From contig NZ_JACKZA010000002.1 of assembly GCF_015100155.1 (NCBI RefSeq), forward strand, positions 62,001-126,000: a DNA stretch of 64,000 bases. The letters are read 5' to 3'. This document shows, piece after piece, positions 43,058 to 57,260 of this stretch. Below the pieces are notes generated by a model that saw nothing but the letters and a program-made list of their open reading frames with translations, had not been told where the DNA came from and ran no database searches. The translations under genes were made by a program, and so were the position numbers. Positions within the stretch are counted from its first letter, which is position 1. Each line of letters starts with the position of its first letter. This DNA comes from Acidithiobacillus sp. HP-2 (lineage in GTDB: Bacteria > Pseudomonadota > Gammaproteobacteria > Acidithiobacillales > Acidithiobacillaceae).

Positions 43058-44920
43058 TTAATGAAAATGATCATAAATGCGTTGGGCCAATTCCTGATGA
43101 ATTCCCTCCACTCGTTGCAAGTCGTCCAGACCCGCATCGCGAATGCCCTTCAGCCCACCAAAAGCACGCAGCAACGCCATGCGGCGTTTGGCACCAATGC
43201 CCGTGATGCTATCCAGATCTGACTCCTGACGGTTTTTGCTGCGTCGCGCACGATGACCGGTAATGGCAAAGCGATGCGCTTCATCCCTGATTTCCTGAAT
43301 AACCAACAAGGCAGGGTCATCGGGCGGCAACTGCCGTGCCATCGGCCAACCGGGCACATGCAACAGTTCCATTCCGGGTCGGCGGGTTGTCCCCTTGGAT
43401 ACGCCGCAAAGCTGAATCTCATCAATTTCCAGCATCGCCAGTGCCGCCTCGGCACGTGCCAACTGCCCTGGTCCGCCATCTATAAGAACAATCTCCGGCA
43501 ACGCCATTCCTTCTTTTTGCAGACGCCCATAGCGCCGATAGACCGCCTGCTCAATCGCCGCGTAATCATCGCCACCAGTCACATCACGTATGTTGAAACG
43601 GCGATAGGCTTCCTTCATCGCCCCATCTTCACCGAAAACCACGCAGGAAGCCACTGCCGCCTCACCCCGGGTATGACTGATATCAAAACATTCCACTCTC
43701 TGCGGCAACTCAGGAAGCTCAAAAAACTCCTGCAGCAACAACATTCTCCGCCGCCCCGCACGAGCGTTATGGGTACGCTGACGCAATGCCCCCACGGCAT
43801 TGGTATGTGCCATAGCCATCCAGCGTTTGCGGGGCCCCCGCTGCGGCACATCCATAACCACTTTATGCCCGGACTGGGTCATCAAGGCTTCCGTCACTGC
43901 AGCGCCGTTGCGAGGCAATATATTGATCAAAAGATTCCCCGGAACATCCTTGTTATTATAGAACTGCATGAGAAAACCTGCCATGACATCCGGCCCGCGC
44001 AGGTCTTCAGTATGCTGAGGAAACAAGGCCCTGCCACCCAGTTGGCGACCATTGCGGATAAAGCTGACAAAAATGACCCATTGTCCATTTTCCTGGACCA
44101 GGGCAATCACATCAAAATCGCCACCACCCGCTTGCGCCACATATTGGCGCTCCTGAATTTTGGACAGGGCGGCAATCTGATCACGACGTCGGGCTGCTTC
44201 TTCAAAATTCAACTGTTCCGCCGCCTGTTGCATCCTTTCACCCAGATTGCGAATGGCCTCGGCACTCCTGCCCTCCAGAAAACGGACGGCATCATTCACG
44301 TCCCGTGCGTAGTCTTCAGGGAGAATATGCCCCACGCAGGGGCCACTACAGCGTTGAATCTGGTATTGCAGGCAGGCGCGACTGCGATTACGAAACGTAG
44401 GTTCTTCACAAGTCCGCAGACGAAAGGCCTTTTGCAGCAGCACCATACTTTCACGTAATGCCGTCACCGCCGGGTAGGGACCGAAATAATGCCCCTTTTT
44501 CTTTTGTGCGCCACGGTGCAGACTCATTTGCGGGAAAGACACGCCGGTCTCAATCAATAAATACGGATAACTTTTGTCATCGCGCAGCAATATATTATAG
44601 GGAGGATGGTGGCGCTTGATGAGATTCGCCTCAAGCACAAGGGCCTCTGTTTCCGTATGGGTGACGAGCACTTCGACCTGTTGCACCTGCGCCAGCATAG
44701 CGAGGGTTTTGGGACTATGCCGCTGTTTCTGAAAGTACGAACTCACGCGGCGTTTCAGATTGCGCGCCTTACCGACATAAAGCAGGCGTCGGCCGACGCC
44801 GTACATCTGATAAATGCCGGGCTGACTGGTCAGCGTACGCAAAAACTCCCGAAGATCGAAAGGTGCATCAGATTCCAGCACCTGATTGGCAGAGTTTTCA
44901 GAGGGTTCTTGCGTCATCAC
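43058..44920 (-). CDS. uvrC: Excinuclease ABC subunit C
   Basis: 620 residues. N-terminal GIY-YIG nuclease (PGIYQMYGVGRRLLYVGKARNLKRR, about 35-60), the cysteine-containing stretch CLQYQIQRCSGPC (about 185), UVR/coiled-coil region (LNFEEAARRRDQIAAL, about 240), the RNase H-like C-terminal nuclease (FDISHTRGEAAVAS) and two helix-hairpin-helix motifs at the end (SITGIGAKRRMALLRAFGG; VEGIHQELAQRI). It makes both incisions in UvrABC nucleotide excision repair. uvrB is also in this window (55034-57061). Confidence 0.96.
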   Translation of the reverse strand: MMTQEPSENSANQVLESDAPFDLREFLRTLTSQPGIYQMYGVGRRLLYVGKARNLKRRVSSYFQKQRHSPKTLAMLAQVQQVEVLVTHTETEALVLEANLIKRHHPPYNILLRDDKSYPYLLIETGVSFPQMSLHRGAQKKKGHYFGPYPAVTALRESMVLLQKAFRLRTCEEPTFRNRSRACLQYQIQRCSGPCVGHILPEDYARDVNDAVRFLEGRSAEAIRNLGERMQQAAEQLNFEEAARRRDQIAALSKIQERQYVAQAGGGDFDVIALVQENGQWVIFVSFIRNGRQLGGRALFPQHTEDLRGPDVMAGFLMQFYNNKDVPGNLLINILPRNGAAVTEALMTQSGHKVVMDVPQRGPRKRWMAMAHTNAVGALRQRTHNARAGRRRMLLLQEFFELPELPQRVECFDISHTRGEAAVASCVVFGEDGAMKEAYRRFNIRDVTGGDDYAAIEQAVYRRYGRLQKEGMALPEIVLIDGGPGQLARAEAALAMLEIDEIQLCGVSKGTTRRPGMELLHVPGWPMARQLPPDDPALLVIQEIRDEAHRFAITGHRARRSKNRQESDLDSITGIGAKRRMALLRAFGGLKGIRDAGLDDLQRVEGIHQELAQRIYDHFH

Positions 44921-44932
44921 GTCAAAGGGGTT

Positions 44933-45250
44933 TTATACTGTCCCGGCCTGCTGCACGTCCAGACGACGCAGATATTCCCAGGTAAAAATCCCGGTGCTGT
45001 GGCCATCGCTGAAATGAATTTGAATGGCATAATTTCCAACCGGCAGCACATCGACAATACTCACGTCTTCCTTGCCGGTGATCACCCGGGCTTCATCCGG
45101 GGTATGACCCTTGCATTCCGCACAGGGACATTCCACCCGCAAATATTCAAAACTGAGCGCACTGGTATGACCATCTGCCCAGTCAATTTCCATCTTCCGA
45201 CTGATCATCAAGGGGCGAATTTCCAGGGGCTGGGTGTGCGTGTCAGACAT
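44933..45250 (-). CDS. DUF971-domain protein
   Basis: 105 residues. The pattern WADGHTSALSFEYLRVECPCAECKGH and QIHFSDGHSTGIFTWEYLRRL is the DUF971/gamma-butyrobetaine-hydroxylase N-terminal-like fold, with the paired Cys-x-Cys-x2-Cys that may bind metal. Small stand-alone members are widespread in proteobacteria; function unsettled. It is 12 bp upstream of uvrC and divergent from efp. Confidence 0.82.
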   Translation of the reverse strand: MSDTHTQPLEIRPLMISRKMEIDWADGHTSALSFEYLRVECPCAECKGHTPDEARVITGKEDVSIVDVLPVGNYAIQIHFSDGHSTGIFTWEYLRRLDVQQAGTV

Positions 45251-45341
45251 GAGAAACCTCTTAAAGGAGCGGACTGGTCAGCATTAAGCCTCTAGGGTAC
45301 AATTCACGCCCTCTAAAGGGAATGCCCACAAGGATGATGGT

Positions 45342-45902
45342 ATGAAGATTTCGGCCTTTGATATTCGCCCCGGCAACATTCTGGAACATGAAAAAGGGCT
45401 CTGGCGTGTACTCAAAACGGATTTTGTGAAGCCTGGCAAAGGCGGGGCCTTCGTTCAGGTCGAAATGAAAAACATCGAAACAGGAACCAAATCCAATACC
45501 CGTTTCCGCTCGGGTGAAACCATGGAAAAAGCCGTTGTGGAAGCCCGAACCATGCAATATTTGTATGCCGATAGCACCGGTTATGTATTCATGGATAACG
45601 AAAGCTTTGAACAATCCATTCTCAGCGAAGATCTGCTGGAAGGTCAGACCGGGTATTTATTGCCCAATACGGAAATTCAAGTCAATTTGCATAATGATCG
45701 CCCCATTGGGGTGGAATTACCTTCGGTGGTCGTTCTTGAAGTGACCGAGGCTGATCCGGCCATCAAAGGACAGACGGCAACAGGCTCCTACAAGTCGGCA
45801 CGTATGGAAACGGGTATTACGGTCATGGTGCCCCAGTTTGTGAATTCTGGAGAGAAAATCCGGGTAAATACTACTGATGGAACCTATATAGACCGGGCCT
45901 GA
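45342..45902 (+). CDS. efp: Elongation factor P
   Basis: 186 residues with the three-barrel EF-P layout. The loop FVKPGKGGAFVQV carries Lys33, equivalent to the lysine modified by EpmA/EpmB in E. coli; those genes are not in this window. EF-P relieves ribosome stalling at polyproline. AAGGATG precedes the ATG. Followed by a bidirectional terminator. Confidence 0.95.
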   Translation: MKISAFDIRPGNILEHEKGLWRVLKTDFVKPGKGGAFVQVEMKNIETGTKSNTRFRSGETMEKAVVEARTMQYLYADSTGYVFMDNESFEQSILSEDLLEGQTGYLLPNTEIQVNLHNDRPIGVELPSVVVLEVTEADPAIKGQTATGSYKSARMETGITVMVPQFVNSGEKIRVNTTDGTYIDRA

Positions 45903-45908
45903 ATGACA

Positions 45909-45940
45909 AAACCGCCTGACCAAAACGGGATAGGCGGTTT
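45909..45940. terminator. Bidirectional terminator between efp and ftsB
   Basis: AAACCGCCT (45909-45917) pairs with AGGCGGTTT (45932-45940). A and T runs on both flanks let it act for the convergent efp and ftsB transcripts. Confidence 0.75.
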
Positions 45941-45942
45941 GT

Positions 45943-46278
45943 TCAGGATTTTTCCGTTGCCGGAATCACCCAGACAAAAATTTCGCCTTTACTGACCATT
46001 CCCAAATGGCGGCGCGCCAGCTCTTCTACGGCACGATCTCCGCTTTGCAGGCTGACCACTTTGGCTTCCAGATGATCATTGCGGGTTTCCAGTTTTTTTA
46101 AAACCACTTCTTTGCTCTCCAGTTTGTGATGTAATTCACCCACATTTAACCAGCTACCCGTTCCAAACCACAGCGGGAATTGCAAAGCACACAAAGCGGC
46201 GAGCAACATGAAATCAACCAGGCGCATTTCTGATTTTGCCGTATTCACTTTGGCTTTGAACTGCGCCCAATCAAACAT
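45943..46278 (-). CDS. ftsB: Cell-division protein FtsB (DivIC family)
   Basis: 111 residues: one membrane helix (FMLLAALCALQFPLWFG, about 25-42) and a coiled coil (HHKLESKEVVLKKLETRNDHLEAKV) ending in RAVEELARRHLGMVSKGE, the conserved FtsB/DivIC end. It joins FtsL and FtsQ in the divisome. Located downstream of eno, the standard gammaproteobacterial neighbour. Confidence 0.88.
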   Translation of the reverse strand: MFDWAQFKAKVNTAKSEMRLVDFMLLAALCALQFPLWFGTGSWLNVGELHHKLESKEVVLKKLETRNDHLEAKVVSLQSGDRAVEELARRHLGMVSKGEIFVWVIPATEKS

Positions 46279-46336
46279 ATCGAAATAATCTCCGGGAAAT
46301 GCAAGCGCCTTAGCAAACGCTCTATAATATTACCTT

Positions 46337-51280
<4,944 letters not shown>

Positions 51281-51311
51281 AATATCTCCTTGAATCACTT
51301 ATCGTGTGTAC

Positions 51312-51986
51312 TTAACTGCCATCTGCCGACAAAGGCAGATGGCCCGTCTTGACCAGAATCAGGCAACCTTCCTTGCTGAAAGGCTGGTGGGTACTCCAAT
51401 GGGGACTCCGCATCCAGGTTCCGGCGGGGTATTCGCCGTACTCATCGGCAAATGTTCCTTCCAAGACCAGTATTTCTTCACCACCATAATGACGATGTGC
51501 CTGAAAATAAGTTTCCGGCTGCCAGCGTACCAGCGCGGTATGCTCTCCCTCAAAGTCAGCCAGGGGGAGTACCGTGAGACCATCTACCAGACCGGATGAC
51601 CAACGCGCCTGAGCCAGGTTGACACGTACCGGCTGCAGATCCCGGGGATTGAAGTGGCGCAACTTCACAAAGAGGATGCAGCCCTCATCTGAATAAGGGG
51701 CATGGGCAGAACCAGGAGGATTACGCAGATAAGTCCCGGGACCATGAATTCCTGTCTCATCGGAAAACGTCCCCGTCAGAACAAAAATTTCTTCACCCAG
51801 AGGGTGTTGGTGTTCTGGAAAATGGGCACCGGGAACATAACGCACCACGGAAGTCGCACGGGCTGCTTCCTCCCCGTCCCGCTCCAGCAAACGACGCTGA
51901 ACGCCCTCTGCCGGAGAACCCTGCCAGGGTAAGTCCGGGGTGTAAATGACCACCGTTTTGGACCAATCGGTATTGAGCTGCATCAC
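51312..51986 (-). CDS. Double-cupin protein, ChrR-like
   Basis: 224 residues made of two cupin repeats of about 100 residues: HFPEHQHPLGEEIFVLTGTF followed by PGSAHAP, and YFQAHRHYGGEEILVLEGTF followed by HWSTHQP. Each has the His-x-His and Glu metal ligands. Resembles the cupin part of ChrR anti-sigma factors but lacks the N-terminal zinc anti-sigma domain, so it is unlikely to be one. AGGAG precedes the ATG. A possible operator lies just upstream at 52003-52020. Confidence 0.78.
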   Translation of the reverse strand: MMQLNTDWSKTVVIYTPDLPWQGSPAEGVQRRLLERDGEEAARATSVVRYVPGAHFPEHQHPLGEEIFVLTGTFSDETGIHGPGTYLRNPPGSAHAPYSDEGCILFVKLRHFNPRDLQPVRVNLAQARWSSGLVDGLTVLPLADFEGEHTALVRWQPETYFQAHRHYGGEEILVLEGTFADEYGEYPAGTWMRSPHWSTHQPFSKEGCLILVKTGHLPLSADGS

Positions 51987-52002
51987 TATCTCCTGTTATT
52001 AC

Positions 52003-52020
52003 ATACCGTCTGGTTGGTAT
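52003..52020. promoter_or_regulatory. Inverted repeat upstream of the cupin-alcohol dehydrogenase genes
   Basis: ATACC (52003-52007) and GGTAT (52016-52020) flank CGTCTGGTT-like sequence, giving an 18-bp interrupted palindrome resembling TetR-family operators. No TetR gene is in this window. Confidence 0.3.
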
Positions 52021-52062
52021 AAATTTTAGGAAATAGCGACCCAAACGTCAAGTCGCGGAGGC

Positions 52063-53370
52063 TTAGACCAGGGGCAACCACCAGGCCAGCATCAACAGGG
52101 TCATAATCAACACGGGTGGAGTGATGAGCAGACCGGTTTTCATATATTGACCCCAACCTACGGTTACGCCCTTACGACTGAGCACATGCAACCAGAGCAA
52201 GGTAGCCAGACTGCCGATGGGGGTAAACTTCGGCCCCAGATCGCAACCGATGATGTTGGCATAAATCATTATCTCCCGGAGCATGGGATCTGCTGTGACC
52301 GGGAGATGATGAATAGCCAGCGCACCCACCAGCACTGCAGGCATATTGTTCATGATGGAAGACAGCAGTGCGGCCATGAAGCCGGTGCCCAGAGCCGCCA
52401 CTACGGGGCCATGGCTGGCAAAATCATGGAGCGCTATGGTGACATAATGGGTCAGTCCGGCATTGCGTAAACCATAAACCACCAGGTACATGCCCAGACT
52501 GAACACCACAATGGCCCAGGGAGCGCCGCGCAGCACCTTGCGCACCGGAATTTGTGCATCGCGCCCCCCCTGCAACCAGCGACCAGCCAAAGCCAACATG
52601 ATCAAGGCCCCGGTTCCGGTGACTACCGACACGGGTACATTCCAGTGCGCCGTCACAAAATAGGCTACCAACAATAAGATAAGCACCGGAAAACTGGCAC
52701 GAAATACCAGATGATCTTTAATGACCGTCGCCGGATCCGGCAAATGCGCCGTAGGATAGCTGCCCGGCACACTACGCCGGAAATACAGCCAGAGAACCGC
52801 CAGAGTGGAAAGCAATGCCACTATATCAACGGGCACCATGACGATCGCATATTGTGAAAAGGTAATATTAAAGTAGTTGGCGCTGACAATGTTCACCAGG
52901 TTGGAAATCATCAGCGGTAAGCTGGTGGTATCGGCGACAAAGCCAGTAGCAATAATAAAAGCAAAAGTCGCTGTGGGAGAAAAATCCAGACGGAGCAAAA
53001 TGGCCATCACAATGGGCGTCAACAAAAGAGCGGCGCCATCATTGGCAAAAACCGCAGCAATACAGGCACCCAACAAGACAATCAGTACAAAGAGCAAGCG
53101 ACCGCGTCCCCCGCCCCAACGCGCCACATGCAGGGCTGCCCAGTGGAAAAATCCGGCCTCGTCCAGAATCAGGGAAATGATAATCAGGGCTACAAAGGTA
53201 AAGGTGGCATCCCAGACAATATGCCAGACAATAGGAATATCGCTCCAGGTAATGACGCCCGTTGCCAGGGCAACGACCGCCCCGCCCATGGCGCTCCAGC
53301 CTATGCTCAGGCCTTTGGGTTGCCAGATGACCAAAATCAGGGTGACGAGAAAAATGACTACGGCCAGCAT
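52063..53370 (-). CDS. arsB: Arsenite efflux permease ArsB
   Basis: 435 residues with about twelve membrane helices. ARSB-type sequence near the start ([40 protein letters not shown]) and [14 protein letters not shown] with [20 protein letters not shown] near the C-terminal part, all typical of ArsB. Exports arsenite using the membrane potential; no arsA is present. The ATG at 53370 (MLAVVIFLV) is chosen; the longer frame to 53475 would run over the arsR promoter and start region. Divergent from arsRC, as in A. ferrooxidans. Confidence 0.9.
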   Translation of the reverse strand: MLAVVIFLVTLILVIWQPKGLSIGWSAMGGAVVALATGVITWSDIPIVWHIVWDATFTFVALIIISLILDEAGFFHWAALHVARWGGGRGRLLFVLIVLLGACIAAVFANDGAALLLTPIVMAILLRLDFSPTATFAFIIATGFVADTTSLPLMISNLVNIVSANYFNITFSQYAIVMVPVDIVALLSTLAVLWLYFRRSVPGSYPTAHLPDPATVIKDHLVFRASFPVLILLLVAYFVTAHWNVPVSVVTGTGALIMLALAGRWLQGGRDAQIPVRKVLRGAPWAIVVFSLGMYLVVYGLRNAGLTHYVTIALHDFASHGPVVAALGTGFMAALLSSIMNNMPAVLVGALAIHHLPVTADPMLREIMIYANIIGCDLGPKFTPIGSLATLLWLHVLSRKGVTVGWGQYMKTGLLITPPVLIMTLLMLAWWLPLV

Positions 53371-53408
53371 GGGGCTATACTCCAGACAATTGGAAAGTGA
53401 CGTTAGTC

Positions 53409-53433
53409 TTGACGAGGCGTTGATACTTGTCAA
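53409..53433. promoter_or_regulatory. Putative ArsR operator region between arsB and arsR
   Basis: TTGAC (53409-53413) and GTCAA (53429-53433) face each other, and TTGATACTTGTCAA (53420-53433) is itself a small palindrome. The 92-bp divergent gap must hold both ars promoters, and a repressor bound here could cover both. Confidence 0.4.
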
Positions 53434-53462
53434 TACTACAAGAAATGTTCGTGGATAGAATG

Positions 53463-53828
53463 ATGGAAATTTCAAAAGAAACGGAAAACATTGTTCAGCA
53501 ACTGGAGTCGCTAGCCTCTCCCGTGCGCCTGGAAATTTTTCGCCTGCTCGTTGAACAGGAGCCCACAGGACTGGTTTCCGGTGATATTGCCGAACATCTG
53601 GACCAACCCCACAATGGTATCTCCTTTCATTTGAAAAGCCTTCAACATGCCGGTCTGGTTACGGTGCAACGCGAGGGTCGTTATCAACGCTATCGGGCTG
53701 ACATGAGCGTAGTTCGGGCATTAGTCGCCTATCTGACAGAAAATTGCTGTCGTGGTACCCGGAATTGTTCTTTACCCCAACCTGCAGATCTGCCACTTGA
53801 CGAGGAAATACTGAATGAAAACTCCTGA
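53463..53828 (+). CDS. arsR: ArsR-family arsenite-responsive repressor (A. ferrooxidans type)
   Basis: 121 residues with a winged helix ([23 protein letters not shown]). The usual CVCDL arsenite site is missing; instead [10 protein letters not shown] near the C terminus supplies Cys95, Cys96 and Cys102 when counted from the ATG at 53463 (MEISKE). These are the positions reported for the A. ferrooxidans ArsR, which supports this start over the upstream in-frame ATGs at 53445 and 53460. Represses arsRC and arsB until As(III) binds. Overlaps arsC by 14 bp. Confidence 0.9.
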   Translation: MEISKETENIVQQLESLASPVRLEIFRLLVEQEPTGLVSGDIAEHLDQPHNGISFHLKSLQHAGLVTVQREGRYQRYRADMSVVRALVAYLTENCCRGTRNCSLPQPADLPLDEEILNENS

Positions 53829-54306
53829 AATCCTGTTCCTTTGCACCGGAAATTCCTGTCGTTCCATTCTTGCAGAAGTCACCATGAACGGACTGGCCGA
53901 TTCACGTCTACACGCAACCAGTGCCGGAAGCCATCCTGCGGGTTATGTTCATCCGCGTTCGATACAGCTTCTCCAGCAGGAGGGGTTCGCCACAGAAGGT
54001 CTGAGCAGCAAATCCTGGGATGAACTGAAAACCACGCCGGACATTGTCATTACTGTTTGTGCCAGTGCTGCTGGCGAGGCCTGCCCCGCCTACCTCGGGC
54101 CTGCCATCCGCGCACATTGGGGGGTGGAAGATCCGGCCAAGGCCACCGGCAGCGAGGCAGAAATTGATGCGGCTTTTCAAACGGCATACCGTATTCTCCG
54201 GCACCGCATTGAAGCCTTGCTGAAATTGCCTGTTGCTGAATGGCTCGAAAAAGATCCCACTCAGTTAAGGCAGGAACTGAATCGCATTGGCACCATGGAG
54301 CCCTGA
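53815..54306 (+). CDS. arsC: Arsenate reductase, thioredoxin-linked (low-molecular-weight phosphatase fold)
   Basis: 163 residues. The phosphatase loop LCTGNSCRSI (C-x5-R) lies at residues 10-18, and two further cysteines in VCASAAGEACP (about 82 and 89) would complete the three-cysteine relay of thioredoxin-coupled ArsC. Reduces As(V) to As(III) for export by ArsB. Overlaps arsR by 14 bp and is followed 4 bp later by the VOC gene. Confidence 0.92.
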   Translation: MKTPEILFLCTGNSCRSILAEVTMNGLADSRLHATSAGSHPAGYVHPRSIQLLQQEGFATEGLSSKSWDELKTTPDIVITVCASAAGEACPAYLGPAIRAHWGVEDPAKATGSEAEIDAAFQTAYRILRHRIEALLKLPVAEWLEKDPTQLRQELNRIGTMEP

Positions 54307-54310
54307 GTAC

Positions 54311-54790
54311 ATGGATACAGCCAATCAGAACCCAGTGATGATTCCTGCTGCCCAGGAATTTCATCTCAGTTTCCGGGTCAGCGACCTGGCTGAAAGCACC
54401 CGTTTTTACGAGCACTTTCTGGGGGTCGCGCCCAAGCAAAGCACGGCACGCTTCAGCACATTCATCGTCCCGCATTTGTGCCTGAATCTCGTTATTCTGG
54501 TGAATGACCGGGGAGAAGCGCTGGATACTTATAGTCTTTATCATGTGGGGCTGGGTGTGAAAGACCGGGCGGCAGTCATCGAAAGCTATCATCGCGCCAT
54601 GGCGGCGGGTGCTGAAATTGTTAAGCCACCCCGCACTACCTGGCGCGGAATGCCTCTACATGAACTTTGGCTGCGGGATCCCACGGGCTACAACATTGAA
54701 GTGTACGCCCGCCTGACTGATGCGGAACTGGCAGAAATGCCTGCTGATCAGGAGCCTTTTTTCCTGGTGCCAGGCACTAAACCGAAATAA
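54311..54790 (+). CDS. VOC-superfamily (glyoxalase/bleomycin-resistance-like) protein in the ars operon
   Basis: 159 residues with paired beta-alpha-beta-beta-beta modules: FHLSFRVSDLAESTRFYEHFLG, SLYHVGLGVKDRAAV, and LHELWLRDPTGYNIEVYARL. Metal-ligand-like His and Glu are present. It resembles ArsI/CadI proteins in placement, but where ArsI C-As lyases have a vicinal Cys pair before the final strand this protein reads TTWRGMPLHE, so organoarsenical cleavage is doubtful. Starts 4 bp after arsC at 54311, so it is part of the arsRC operon. Confidence 0.75.
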   Translation: MDTANQNPVMIPAAQEFHLSFRVSDLAESTRFYEHFLGVAPKQSTARFSTFIVPHLCLNLVILVNDRGEALDTYSLYHVGLGVKDRAAVIESYHRAMAAGAEIVKPPRTTWRGMPLHELWLRDPTGYNIEVYARLTDAELAEMPADQEPFFLVPGTKPK

Positions 54791-54813
54791 AACGCCTGAT
54801 TTATCATAAATCT

Positions 54814-55007
54814 AAAAACGGAAGTTGCCGTGGGTGCTTTGCTGCGACTTTTGTTTTGAGCCGTTGTTGTTCCTGGCGAAATCATGCGCCCGTCAGGAGA
54901 GCTGTCTGAGCCCAAAGGGCGAGTTCTCTCCTGACAGCAGGATGAGCCCTGGAACAACAGGCGAGGAACAACGGAGCAAAAAGCACCCACGGCAACTGCC
55001 GTTTTTT
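54814..55007. repeat. Long nested palindrome between the ars operon and uvrB
   Basis: Outer arms (about 54814-54840 and 54981-55007) pair over some 26 bp with one mismatch, centred on GTTGCCGTGGGTGCTTT and its complement. Nested inside are GTTGTTCC (54866-54873) with GGAACAAC (54951-54958), GTCAGGAGAG (54892-54901) with CTCTCCTGAC (54926-54935), and GCCC-AAA-GGGC (54910-54920). A short hairpin ACGGCA/TGCCGT followed by T6 at the right end can terminate plus-strand transcripts. It separates convergent genes, so a bidirectional terminator, a dispersed repeat or a structured RNA are all possible. Confidence 0.7.
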
Positions 55008-55033
55008 GGATGAATGATCTAACCGGTCTGGTA

Positions 55034-57061
55034 TTAGTCTTCTAACAAAGACACTTCCAGATCGGTACCCAGAAGACGGGTTTCCAGTTTTTTAATTTCA
55101 TCCCGTAATGCTGCCGCCTGTTCAAATTCCAGATTGCGTGCATGGCGGAACATTTCCTCTTCCAGCTCCTTGATTTTTTTGGCAACTGCTTTCGGATCAT
55201 TGAGCAGGCGATAAGTGCTGTTTTTCTCTGCCACCTTCGCTGCAGGTTGGGCGTTACGTCGATACACGCCCTCAATAATATCAGCTACCGGCTTCACAAT
55301 GCCTTTGGGGGTAATATGGTGGAGATCATTAAAATGCACCTGCTTTTCGCGGCGGCGATCTGTCTCTGCCATGGCCGCCGTCATGGATTTGGTGATCTGA
55401 TCCGCATACAAGACCGCTCGACCGTGCAAATTCCGGGCTGCGCGGCCAATGGTCTGAATCAACGAGCGCTCCGAGCGCAGAAAGCCTTCCTTGTCTGCAT
55501 CCAGAATCGCCACTAACGCCACTTCGGGCATATCCAGCCCCTCACGCAGCAGGTTAATGCCAATCAGCACATCAAAAACGCCTGCGCGTAAATCCCGAAT
55601 AATTTCCACCCGTTCAACTGTTTCAATATCTGAATGCAAATAGCGGCATTTGATACCCAAGTCGTGCAGATAGTCGGTCAAGTCTTCTGCCATACGCTTG
55701 GTCAGGGTGGTAACCAGAATGCGCCAGCCACTGCGGATGACTACATGGATTTCACTGATCAAGTCATCGACCTGGCCTTTTGCCGGGCGTACCTCCACGA
55801 GCGGGTCCACTAATCCGGTAGGCCGCACCACCTGCTCGACAATCTGCCCGGAGTGCTCCATTTCATAGGGTCCGGGAGTTGCAGAAATCATGATGGTCTG
55901 GGGCATGAGTGCTTCAAACTCAGGAAACATCAGGGGTCTATTATCCAGCGCAGAAGGCAGGCGGAAGCCATATTCCACAAGGGTTTCCTTGCGGGAGCGA
56001 TCCCCCTTGTACATCCCCCCGAACTGGGGCACGGTGACGTGAGATTCATCAATAAACAGTAAAGCATTGGGTGGCAGGTAATCCATCAAGGTAGGCGGTG
56101 CCTGCCCGGCGCTTCTTCCCGATAAATAACGGGAATAGTTTTCAATACCCGAGCAGTATCCCAACTCTGCCATCATTTCCAGATCAAAACGGGTACGTTG
56201 CTCCAGACGTTGGGCTTCTACCAGTTTGTTGGCCTTGCGGAGATCTTCAAGACGCTGCCGCAATTCATCTTTGATACTGTCCAGCGCTTCCAGAATTTTC
56301 TCCCGGGGGGTCACATAATGGCTTTTGGGATAAATGGTATAGCGCGGCAAACGCACAATGGTTTTCCCCGTGAGCGGATCAAAAAGCGAAACCCGTTCAA
56401 TTTCCTCCCCGAATAATTCCACCCGCACTGCTTCGTCTTCACTTTCTGCGGGCCAGATATCAATCACATCACCGTTAACCCGAAAGTTACCGCGTTTCAG
56501 TTCCAATTGGTTACGGGTGTACTGCATTTCTGCCAGCCGCTGAAGAATCGCACGCTGATCCATGAAATCGGATTCGCGCAAATGCAAAATCATGCCATGG
56601 TAAGAAGCGGGATCACCCAGTCCGTATATGGCCGAGACCGTCGCCACAATAATGACGTCGGGCCTTTCGAGCAGAGCTTTCGTCGCGGAAAGGCGCATCT
56701 GCTCAATATGGTCATTAATGGAAGCATCTTTTTCAATAAACGTGTCCGAAGACGGGACATAGGCCTCCGGCTGATAATAATCGTAATAACTGACAAAATA
56801 CTCGACGGCGTTATGCGGAAAAAAGCTGCGCATTTCCGCATAGAGCTGCGCCGCCAGTGTCTTGTTGGGGGCCATGATAATGGCCGGCCGCTGGGTCGTG
56901 GCAATCACATTGGCAACCGTAAAAGTCTTCCCGGAACCGGTCACCCCCAGGAGAGTCTGGAAAAATTCTCCATCCGTCAGCCCCTGGACCAGCTGACGAA
57001 TCGCCTCCGGCTGATCGCCCTGGGGCGAAAAGCGGCTTTCCAGAATAAGGCTTTTGTCCAT
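55034..57061 (-). CDS. uvrB: Excinuclease ABC subunit B
   Basis: 675 residues. Helicase motifs: [15 protein letters not shown] (Walker A), the beta-hairpin region [22 protein letters not shown] (DEAD-like box), [43 protein letters not shown] and QTIGRAARN, then a C-terminal UVR motif ([23 protein letters not shown]) that contacts UvrC. Damage-verifying component of UvrABC. The ATG at 57061 has GGAG upstream; a GTG four codons earlier (57073) is possible. Confidence 0.96.
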   Translation of the reverse strand: MDKSLILESRFSPQGDQPEAIRQLVQGLTDGEFFQTLLGVTGSGKTFTVANVIATTQRPAIIMAPNKTLAAQLYAEMRSFFPHNAVEYFVSYYDYYQPEAYVPSSDTFIEKDASINDHIEQMRLSATKALLERPDVIIVATVSAIYGLGDPASYHGMILHLRESDFMDQRAILQRLAEMQYTRNQLELKRGNFRVNGDVIDIWPAESEDEAVRVELFGEEIERVSLFDPLTGKTIVRLPRYTIYPKSHYVTPREKILEALDSIKDELRQRLEDLRKANKLVEAQRLEQRTRFDLEMMAELGYCSGIENYSRYLSGRSAGQAPPTLMDYLPPNALLFIDESHVTVPQFGGMYKGDRSRKETLVEYGFRLPSALDNRPLMFPEFEALMPQTIMISATPGPYEMEHSGQIVEQVVRPTGLVDPLVEVRPAKGQVDDLISEIHVVIRSGWRILVTTLTKRMAEDLTDYLHDLGIKCRYLHSDIETVERVEIIRDLRAGVFDVLIGINLLREGLDMPEVALVAILDADKEGFLRSERSLIQTIGRAARNLHGRAVLYADQITKSMTAAMAETDRRREKQVHFNDLHHITPKGIVKPVADIIEGVYRRNAQPAAKVAEKNSTYRLLNDPKAVAKKIKELEEEMFRHARNLEFEQAAALRDEIKKLETRLLGTDLEVSLLED

Positions 57062-57174
57062 TGGCCACTCCACGGGTTACATTTTGGTTAATAAACGGCA
57101 GATCGGCGCCCTTCCCTGATCACGATGCCTACTTTACAATATGCGGCTTGTACAAACATCTGTTGTTTGTTCAT

Positions 57175-57251
57175 GCGCCTGTAGCTCAACTGGATAGAGC
57201 AACGGCCTTCTAAGCCGTAGGTCATGGGTTCGAGTCCCTTCAGGCGCACCA
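57175..57251 (+). tRNA. tRNA-Arg (UCU)
   Basis: Cloverleaf with acceptor GCGCCTG/CAGGCGC, D arm AGCTCAACTGGATAGAGC, anticodon loop CTTCTAA (anticodon TCT), T arm GGGTTCGAGTCCC, and encoded CCA (57249-57251). Its 3' end served as an integration site: see the direct repeats at 57217-57260 and 58898-58941. Confidence 0.95.
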
Positions 57252-57260
57252 TAAAAATCA
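57217..57260 (+). repeat. attL-like repeat (3' end of tRNA-Arg)
   Basis: 44 bp beginning GTAGGTCA and ending ATAAAAATCA, repeated at 58898-58941 with a single difference (T at 57225, G at 58906); the last 35 bp are identical. It covers the T arm and acceptor end of tRNA-Arg plus nine bases beyond CCA, the classic outcome of tyrosine-integrase insertion. Confidence 0.85.

Noticed and set aside
43253-44458. 401-codon plus-strand open frame
   Set aside because: Antisense to uvrC.
54311-54790. ArsI C-As lyase
   Set aside because: The vicinal cysteine pair needed for arsenic binding is missing.
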